From: Hymenobacter aranciens
GTDB taxonomy: Bacteria; Bacteroidota; Bacteroidia; Cytophagales; Hymenobacteraceae
DNA: 64,000 bases
NCBI RefSeq assembly: GCF_030580865.1
Contig: NZ_JAUQSY010000004.1
Coordinates: 1-64,000, forward strand
Direction: 5' to 3'
The number at the start of each line of letters is the position of its first letter. Position 1 is the stretch's first letter. Shown here piece after piece: positions 59,197 to 64,000 of the stretch. The notes under the pieces are model-generated. The model had not been told where the DNA came from and searched no databases. It was given only the letters and a program-made list of their open reading frames with translations. The position numbers and the translations under genes are program-made.

Positions 59197-61513
59197 GCGA
59201 ACAGCTAGCGCCGCCCTGCTCCTCTTGCTCTCCGCCTGCTCGGGCCTGAAATTCATTCCCGAAGGCGAAAAGCTCTACACCGGCAGCAAGGTCACTATCA
59301 ACGCCCCCGAGAAGCTCAAGGACGAGTCGGCCCTGCAAACCGAGCTCGAATCCGTAGTGCGGCCCAAGCCCAACGGCTCCCTGCTGGGCATGCGGCCCAA
59401 GCTCTATTTCTGGCACATGGGCGTGGGCAAAACCAAGGGCCTGGGCAAGAAGCTGGCCGACCAGTTTGGCGAGGCGCCGGTGCTGCTGTCGCAGGTAGAA
59501 GTCAAAGCTACCGAGGACCTTATCAGCAACCGGCAGCACAACAACGGCTACTTTCAGGGCAAAACCACAGCCGAGGTGAAGGCCAAGGACAAAACTGCCG
59601 AGGTAAATTATACCGCCACGCCGGGCCGCGTTTATACCTGGTCGGAAGTCAACTTTCCCAGCCGCGATACGCTCATCGACAAAGCCATTCGGGCCACGCA
59701 GGGCGAGAGCCTGCTGAAAGTGGGCGAGGCCTACAACCTCGGCAAGCTCACTAATGAGCGGGTGCGCATCGACGCGGTGCTGAAAAACCAGGGCTATTAC
59801 TATTTTGCGCCCGATTACCTGCTCTTTCAGGTGGATAGCACGCTGGGGCACAAGGCTACCGTGGACCTGCGCGTGAAGCCCACCGCACCCGCCAAAGCAC
59901 TGCAGCCTTACTGGCTCAACGAAATCAAGCTGAACACCGACTACGTGCTGGCCGACACCAGCATGGTGACGCCCATCCGCTACAAGGGCTACCAGTATTA
60001 TCCCGACGAGAAGGTATTCAAGGCCAAGGCCATTACCAACGCCGTGTTTATGTACCCAGACAGTCTATTTCGGCGTCGGCGCCGCGACCAGACGTTGAGC
60101 CGCCTCATGAGCCTGGGCACGTTCAAGTTCGTCGAAATTCGCTTCCGGCCCTCGGTGGAGGGCGATACGGCCGTCATCACGCCCGGCGCGGGTGGCGCGG
60201 CGGGCCGCCTGGGCGTGCGGCCGCGGCTGGATGCCGACATCCTGATGACGCAGTACAAGAAGAAAAGCCTGCGCGCCGAGGTGCAGCTGGCCACCAAAAC
60301 CAACGGCTTCACCGGCCCGGCCTTCAACGTGAGCTTCCGCAACCGCTCGGCCCTGCGCGGGGCCGAGCAGCTGATTGTGAACGCCACGGCCGCCTTCGAA
60401 ACCCAGACCCGCGCCAGCGGCAGCGCCGTGGGCCTCACCAGCTACGAGCTGGGCGTGAACGCGCAGCTGCTTATTCCGCGCCTCATCGCGCCAGCTTTCC
60501 TCAACCCGCGCCTGCCCAACTCCGACTTTCAGCCGCGCACCAGCATTGGGGCGGGCTACAAGAATATCACTCGCACGGATTTCTTCCGGCAGGACCTGTT
60601 CAGCCTCAACTATGGCTATGTCTTCAAGACCAAGATTACCAACGAGCAGGAGTTCCGGCCCATTGACATTCAGTACGTGCGCCTGGCCGACAGCACCCGC
60701 GAGTTCAGTCGCCTGCTCGACTCGCGGAAATACCTGGCCAATGCCTTCCGCCAGCAGTTCATCCTGGGCAGCAGCTACCGCTATACCTACAACCAGCAGG
60801 TGCTGGAGCAGCGTCGCCAGCAGATTTACTTCAGCGGTGCTGTGGAGGTGAGCGGCAACGTAGCCAACGCGCTGGCCAGCAGCCTGAATTTTGCCAAGAG
60901 CGACAGCGGCCGCTACACCATCGCCGGCCAGGAGTTCAGCCAGTACGCCAAGTTCGACCTCGAATTCCGGGAATACTACCGCCTCTCGCAGGACCCCAGC
61001 AAGGGCAACCGCTTCGTGGGACGCCTGCTGGTGGGCGTGGGCCTGCCCTACGGCAACTCGCGCGGGGCGGGCATGCCCTACCTCAAGCAGTATGGCATCG
61101 GCGGCCCCAACTCGGTGCGGGCCTACGCCGCCCGCCAGATTGGCCCCGGCACCTACCGCCCCACTCCCGGCACCGACAACCTCACCAGCTTCTACGACCA
61201 GGTGGGCGACATGCGCATCGAAGGCAATGTCGAGTACCGTCAGGATTTGTTCCCGTACGTGAAAGGCGCCTTGTTTCTGGACGCCGGCAACATCTGGCTA
61301 ATCAACGACGACCCCGAGCGCCCCGGCGGCAAGTTCAGCCCCAGCACCTTCCTCAACCAGCTGGCCGTGGGCGCCGGCGCCGGCATCCGCATCGACGTGC
61401 AGTTCTTCGTCATCCGCTTCGATTACGCCGTGCCGCTACGCGCGCCCTATGGCACGCCCGAGGGCGAAGACAAAGCCGGACGGCTGAATCTGGCCATTGG
61501 GTATCCGTTCTAG
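59156..61513 (+). CDS. tamL: TamL: lipoprotein-type TamA/BamA-family outer-membrane protein
   Basis: A 785-residue Omp85-family protein with a lipoprotein signal peptide: ALLLLLSAC gives a lipobox with C28, then SGLKFIPEGEKLYTGSKV. POTRA-like domains follow (about 30-330; for example GRVYTWSEVNFPSRDTLIDK and a second repeat), then a 16-strand-type barrel with the Omp85 region GGPNSVRAYAARQIGPG (the conserved RGF/RxY motif) and a C-terminus RLNLAIGYPF ending in Phe. Bacteroidota carry this lipidated TamA variant, TamL, next to tamB, as here. The frame is open from ATG at 58967, overlapping the tamB stop, but the extra 63 residues are Pro-rich and translate an inverted-repeat element; ATG at 59156 gives the signal peptide. 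The first dozen residues (MTHPLPQRGGRGVRR) come from that element. Confidence 0.9.
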   Translation: MTHPLPQRGGRGVRRTASAALLLLLSACSGLKFIPEGEKLYTGSKVTINAPEKLKDESALQTELESVVRPKPNGSLLGMRPKLYFWHMGVGKTKGLGKKLADQFGEAPVLLSQVEVKATEDLISNRQHNNGYFQGKTTAEVKAKDKTAEVNYTATPGRVYTWSEVNFPSRDTLIDKAIRATQGESLLKVGEAYNLGKLTNERVRIDAVLKNQGYYYFAPDYLLFQVDSTLGHKATVDLRVKPTAPAKALQPYWLNEIKLNTDYVLADTSMVTPIRYKGYQYYPDEKVFKAKAITNAVFMYPDSLFRRRRRDQTLSRLMSLGTFKFVEIRFRPSVEGDTAVITPGAGGAAGRLGVRPRLDADILMTQYKKKSLRAEVQLATKTNGFTGPAFNVSFRNRSALRGAEQLIVNATAAFETQTRASGSAVGLTSYELGVNAQLLIPRLIAPAFLNPRLPNSDFQPRTSIGAGYKNITRTDFFRQDLFSLNYGYVFKTKITNEQEFRPIDIQYVRLADSTREFSRLLDSRKYLANAFRQQFILGSSYRYTYNQQVLEQRRQQIYFSGAVEVSGNVANALASSLNFAKSDSGRYTIAGQEFSQYAKFDLEFREYYRLSQDPSKGNRFVGRLLVGVGLPYGNSRGAGMPYLKQYGIGGPNSVRAYAARQIGPGTYRPTPGTDNLTSFYDQVGDMRIEGNVEYRQDLFPYVKGALFLDAGNIWLINDDPERPGGKFSPSTFLNQLAVGAGAGIRIDVQFFVIRFDYAVPLRAPYGTPEGEDKAGRLNLAIGYPF

Positions 61514-61518
61514 CGGCT

Positions 61519-61565
61519 AGAACGGCCAACTCTCCTCCTTTTCAACGAGGGGAGTTGGTCGTTCT
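61519..61565. terminator. Intrinsic terminator between convergent genes
   Basis: A 19-bp stem (with two G-T pairs) AGAACGGCCAACTCTCCTC pairs with GAGGGGAGTTGGTCGTTCT around a short loop, followed on the plus strand by GCTTCTTTCT. It ends tamL and lies just beyond the stop of the convergent acyltransferase-like gene. Confidence 0.8.
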
Positions 61566-61573
61566 GCTTCTTT

Positions 61574-62746
61574 CTACCGAATAACCGGGTGGCGCTGAAA
61601 CTCGCGCTCCCTATCGAACAAAAACCGGTAGGTAGCGTGCGTTTTAAGCACCCGGCCGCCGATGGCGCGCACGGTGGCCATCATCTTAGGGTTGAAGTCG
61701 CCAATCCAGTTCATTTCAATGCCCGCATAGCCGGCCTGCTGATACATCACCTGGGTGCGGGTTACCATGGCTACGTCCACGCCCTTGCCCTGCTCGTGCG
61801 GCACCACGCCGTAGATGATGCCGAGGGCTTTTTTGTCGGGCTGGCGCATGAATTTCCACTTCTCCCACAGGAAGCGCAGCTTGCCCGGCAGGTTGAGGCG
61901 GCGGCCGACGTGCTTGAAAATCTGGTTGAGCTCGGGCAAAGCCAGGAAGAAAGCCACGGCCTCGCCGTTGTGGTAGGTGAACCACAGGAGCCGCTCGTCC
62001 ATCACGGGCTTCATCTGCTGCATCAGCTTGCGGGCCTGGTCGAGGCTCATGGGCTTCACGCCGGCGTGGCCGCCCCAGGCCAGGTTATACACGTGATGAA
62101 AGTCCTGGGCGAGCTTCTCCAGGTCGTTTTTGCTGGCGTGCTTGAAGATATAGCCCTCCTGGTCGAGCTCCAGCGCCCGCCTGGCAAAGCTGTGGTGAAA
62201 CTCGTGAAAGGCGCTGAGCTTGCAGGTGAGCTGCTTGAAATAGAGCTGAAAGCCGTAGCCTTCGAGCAATTTCTGGTAATAGGCCGGGTGCCAGAACATG
62301 CCGTAGTTCGGCGGAAAGTCGAACCCATCGATGAGCACGCCCCAGAACCGGTCGCGGTCGCCGAAGTTGATGGGGCCGTCCATGGCCTGCATGCCACGGG
62401 CGGCCAGCCACGAGCGTCCGGCGTCGAGCAACAGGTTGGCGGCCTCCTGGTTATCAATGCACTCGAAGAAGCCCACGCCGCCCACGGGCAGGTCGGCGCT
62501 TTGCGTGTCGGGCGCGTCGCGGTTGAGAAAGGCCGCCAGGCGGCCGATGGGCAGGCCTGCCGCATCGAGCAGCACCCAGCGAATGGCCTCGCCGTTCTTG
62601 AACTTGTTGTTTTTCCGGGGGTCGAAAACGGCCTCTATTTCGTTGTAGAGCGGGCCGATGTACTGCGGCACGGCGGCGTGCAGCCGGGTGGGCACGTCCA
62701 GAAACTGCTGGGCCGTGACGGCGGAAGTAACTTCTACGAGGCGCAT
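61574..62746 (-). CDS. GNAT-superfamily acyltransferase-like protein (YghO-type), 390 aa
   Basis: A 390-residue cytosolic protein. It resembles the two-domain GNAT-like family that includes E. coli YghO: the N-terminal half has GxVGFFECIDNQEAANLLLD and MDGPINFGDRDRFWGVLIDG followed by PNYGMFWHPAYYQKLLEGYG, which are family hallmarks. The C-terminal half has an acetyl-CoA-like segment IIYGVVPHEQGKGVDVAMV and GIEMNWIGDFNPKMMATVRA. The substrate is unknown; acyl transfer is inferred from the fold. ATG at 62746 is the only start that keeps the first strand. A terminator for the upstream tRNA sits 22 bases before it, so transcription needs either read-through or the weak promoter at 62750-62780. 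Confidence 0.75.
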   Translation of the reverse strand: MRLVEVTSAVTAQQFLDVPTRLHAAVPQYIGPLYNEIEAVFDPRKNNKFKNGEAIRWVLLDAAGLPIGRLAAFLNRDAPDTQSADLPVGGVGFFECIDNQEAANLLLDAGRSWLAARGMQAMDGPINFGDRDRFWGVLIDGFDFPPNYGMFWHPAYYQKLLEGYGFQLYFKQLTCKLSAFHEFHHSFARRALELDQEGYIFKHASKNDLEKLAQDFHHVYNLAWGGHAGVKPMSLDQARKLMQQMKPVMDERLLWFTYHNGEAVAFFLALPELNQIFKHVGRRLNLPGKLRFLWEKWKFMRQPDKKALGIIYGVVPHEQGKGVDVAMVTRTQVMYQQAGYAGIEMNWIGDFNPKMMATVRAIGGRVLKTHATYRFLFDREREFQRHPVIR

Positions 62747-62749
62747 GAG

Positions 62750-62780
62750 CGAAGGTAGCGGAATAAAAAAAGCCCTGCAA
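62750..62780 (-). promoter_or_regulatory. Weak candidate promoter for the acyltransferase-like gene
   Basis: On the minus strand TTG (62780-62778), a 20-bp spacer and TACCTTCG (62757-62750) fit the Bacteroidota promoter apart from one base in the -7 box. The -33 part lies inside the terminator stem at 62768-62798. Transcription would begin almost at the ATG, giving a nearly leaderless mRNA. Confidence 0.25.
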
Positions 62781-62798
62781 CGCAGGTTGCAAGGCTTT
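62768..62798 (-). terminator. Terminator of tRNA-Val
   Basis: AAAGCCTTGCAAC - CTGC - GTTGCAGGGCTTT on the minus strand, a 13-bp stem with one C-A mismatch, followed by seven T. It starts eight bases after the tRNA 3' end. Confidence 0.85.
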
Positions 62799-62805
62799 CA
62801 AAATG

Positions 62806-62880
62806 TGGGAAGTAAAGGATTCGAACCTTCGACCTCTTGCGTGTGAAGCAAGCGCTCTAAACCAACTGAGCTAACCTCCC
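62806..62880 (-). tRNA. tRNA-Val (anticodon CAC)
   Basis: 75 bases on the minus strand, starting GGGAGGTTAGCTCAG. Acceptor stem GGGAGGT pairs with ACTTCCC (one G-T), D-arm AGCTCAGTTGGTTTAGAGC, anticodon arm CTTGC-TTCACAC-GCAAG with anticodon CAC reading GTG, T-arm with GGTTCGAATCC, discriminator A. The CCA end is not encoded. It has a promoter at 62910-62941 and its own terminator. Confidence 0.95.
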
Positions 62881-62909
62881 GCTGCCAGCGCCGGGTGGCA
62901 CTGGGGCTG

Positions 62910-62941
62910 CAAAGGTAGGTTGGTGGGTGGCACCAATGCAA
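62910..62941 (-). promoter_or_regulatory. Bacteroidota-type promoter for tRNA-Val
   Basis: Minus-strand TTG (62941-62939), a 21-bp spacer and TACCTTTG (62917-62910), a full match to TAnnTTTG. The start site would fall near 62903, giving about 23 leader bases before the mature tRNA. Confidence 0.65.
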
Positions 62942-63032
62942 GCCCATTCCAGAGAAACATCACCCCCGGCCCCGAAGAATGCTTGACGCGCATTCCCCAA
63001 AGGCAGGAAAGCCGAACGACTTTCGCTAAAAG

Positions 63033-63094
63033 CATGACCGGTGCCCCCTCTTTTTTGGAGAGGGGGTCAGGGGGTGAGGTTGACGCGGAGGGCA
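63033..63094. repeat. Palindromic element with 11-bp flanking direct repeats
   Basis: A 62-bp segment contains the hairpin CCCCCTC - TTTTTTGGA - GAGGGGG and the tail TCAGGGGGTGAGG, similar to the right arm of the element at 59163-59196. It is flanked by identical 11-mers TTCGCTAAAAG at 63022-63032 and 63095-63105; the right copy includes the stop codon region of the TonB receptor gene. This is the layout of a small insertion with target-site duplication, though no transposase is present. Confidence 0.7.
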
Positions 63095-63098
63095 TTCG

Positions 63099-64000
63099 CT
63101 AAAAGAACACACTCGCATTCACCTTCACAAAAAACGGCGTGCCCGGCGTGAAGTGCAACTCACTGGGCGCGCTGCCCACGGGCTCGCCGCGGAGGCGGCT
63201 TGCGGTGTCGAACTGGGCTTCGTTCCAGTCCTCGTCGAGCAGGTTTTCGGCGCTGGCGCCCAGTCGGAAGCGGCGGTGCGTGTAGTTCGCTACCGCGTCG
63301 AGCAGGAAGTAGCCGCGGGCGCGCACCGAGTTGTCTTCGTTGGCCGGGCGGCTGTCGATGTGGCGGTAGCGCAGGCTGGCGCTGAAGCCTTGCGGGCTCT
63401 TGAGGGTGAGGCCGCCGATGCTGGTGAAAGTGGGGGCCAGCGGGATGTAGTTCTGGCCCTCGGCCACGCCAACGAGGCGGCCGTGGTTGAAGTTGAAATC
63501 GCCGTCCAGAAACAGCAGGCGCGTGAGCTGGTAGCGCACCGAGAGGTCGGTGCCGAAGCGGCGGGTCTGGCCGGCATTTTCCACCACGGCCTCGTCGCCC
63601 ACATACACCAGCTCGTCGTCGAGGTGCAGGGCCCAGACGGCGGCGTTCACCACCATGCCCGGCAGGGGCTTGAAGGTGCTACCCAGCTCGTAGCCCAGGG
63701 CGCGGGGCAGGGCATTGTCGCGGTTGGTACCCTGGATGACGCCCCGCGCATCATTCGAGTGGAAGCCGAAGCCGGAGCGCGCAAACAGCTGCACGCCGGG
63801 CGTGAGCTGGTAGTACAGATTAAGTTTGGGCGACACGCGGGCGCGGGTTTCGCGGCCCGTGAGCGGGGCCAGCGCACCGTCCGCATCCGCCGCCCGGCCC
63901 CGAAACTGGAACACGAACACATCGGCTCGCAAGGCGGCGTTGATGGTGAGCTTGTCGGTCAGGTTCAGGGTTTCGTCCACGTAGGCGTTGATGTTCTGCT
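63099..64000 (-). CDS. TonB-dependent outer-membrane receptor, C-terminal barrel (partial)
   Basis: About 300 C-terminal residues; the gene continues beyond 64000. The sequence has typical TonB-dependent receptor strands and turns: SPKLNLYYQLTPGVQLFARS, GFGFHSNDARG, LGYELGSTFKPLPG, RRFGTDLSVRYQL, SGxLRYRHIDSRPANEDN (plug-distal loop), YFLLDAVANYTHRRFRLGAS and AENLLDEDWNEAQFD, ending in an aromatic VFF as expected for BAM recognition. It would import a siderophore, metal chelate or other small substrate across the outer membrane; the plug and TonB box are outside, so the substrate is unknown. The stop codon sits at the edge of the palindromic element with the 11-bp direct repeat. Confidence 0.9.
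   Translation of the reverse strand, partial: QNINAYVDETLNLTDKLTINAALRADVFVFQFRGRAADADGALAPLTGRETRARVSPKLNLYYQLTPGVQLFARSGFGFHSNDARGVIQGTNRDNALPRALGYELGSTFKPLPGMVVNAAVWALHLDDELVYVGDEAVVENAGQTRRFGTDLSVRYQLTRLLFLDGDFNFNHGRLVGVAEGQNYIPLAPTFTSIGGLTLKSPQGFSASLRYRHIDSRPANEDNSVRARGYFLLDAVANYTHRRFRLGASAENLLDEDWNEAQFDTASRLRGEPVGSAPSELHFTPGTPFFVKVNASVFF

Overview
The window looks like chromosomal DNA of a GC-rich, Hymenobacter-like member of the Bacteroidota (order Cytophagales). The reasons are: several very large secreted proteins with type IX secretion (T9SS) C-terminal sorting domains (PNPA...DLSQ...ATGR...V.L......Y...L...T.RL.K); a tamB gene followed by a lipoprotein-type TamA (TamL); a TonB-dependent receptor; -7 promoter elements of the Bacteroidota form TAnnTTTG; and strong GC bias at third codon positions. 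No plasmid, phage, transposase or CRISPR signature was seen. The genus is an inference from these features.

Layout. 1-3,980: the 3' end of an AraC-type regulator, a decayed T9SS-exported beta-propeller gene, a thioredoxin-reductase-like flavoprotein, and a divergent N-acetylglucosamine-kinase-like gene with a long perfect hairpin just before its start. 3,982-48,641: three consecutive giant genes, all on the minus strand, for exported proteins of 5,005, 3,297 and 6,191 residues. They fill about 43.5 of the 64 kb. Each has its own signal peptide, a modular repeat body (DUF11/CARDB-like Ig repeats, parallel beta-helix modules, thrombospondin-type-3 calcium repeats, or a 0.9-kb tandem duplication), a shared FN3-like pre-terminal module, a T9SS type A sorting domain and its own terminator. 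49,192-53,453: a small cytosolic-looking protein, a small secreted protein and a DPE2-like 4-alpha-glucanotransferase. 53,700-61,513: tamB-tamL, the outer-membrane assembly module. 61,574-64,000: a GNAT-like acyltransferase, tRNA-Val(CAC) and the 3' end of a TonB-dependent receptor.

How the parts relate. The giant proteins are probably transported by Sec and then T9SS and anchored or released at the cell surface, where the repeat stalks and Ca-binding segments would suit an adhesin or matrix role (inference). Their genes share near-identical DNA segments for the beta-helix modules and C-terminal modules, which suggests expansion by duplication and recombination. The fourth T9SS gene (222-1707) carries the same pre-terminal module but is disrupted. 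TamB/TamL would act in envelope biogenesis. Small palindromic elements (2846-2932, 59083-59196, 63033-63094) lie at gene edges. One appears to have supplied the start codon and first residues of TamL, and another is flanked by an 11-bp direct repeat.
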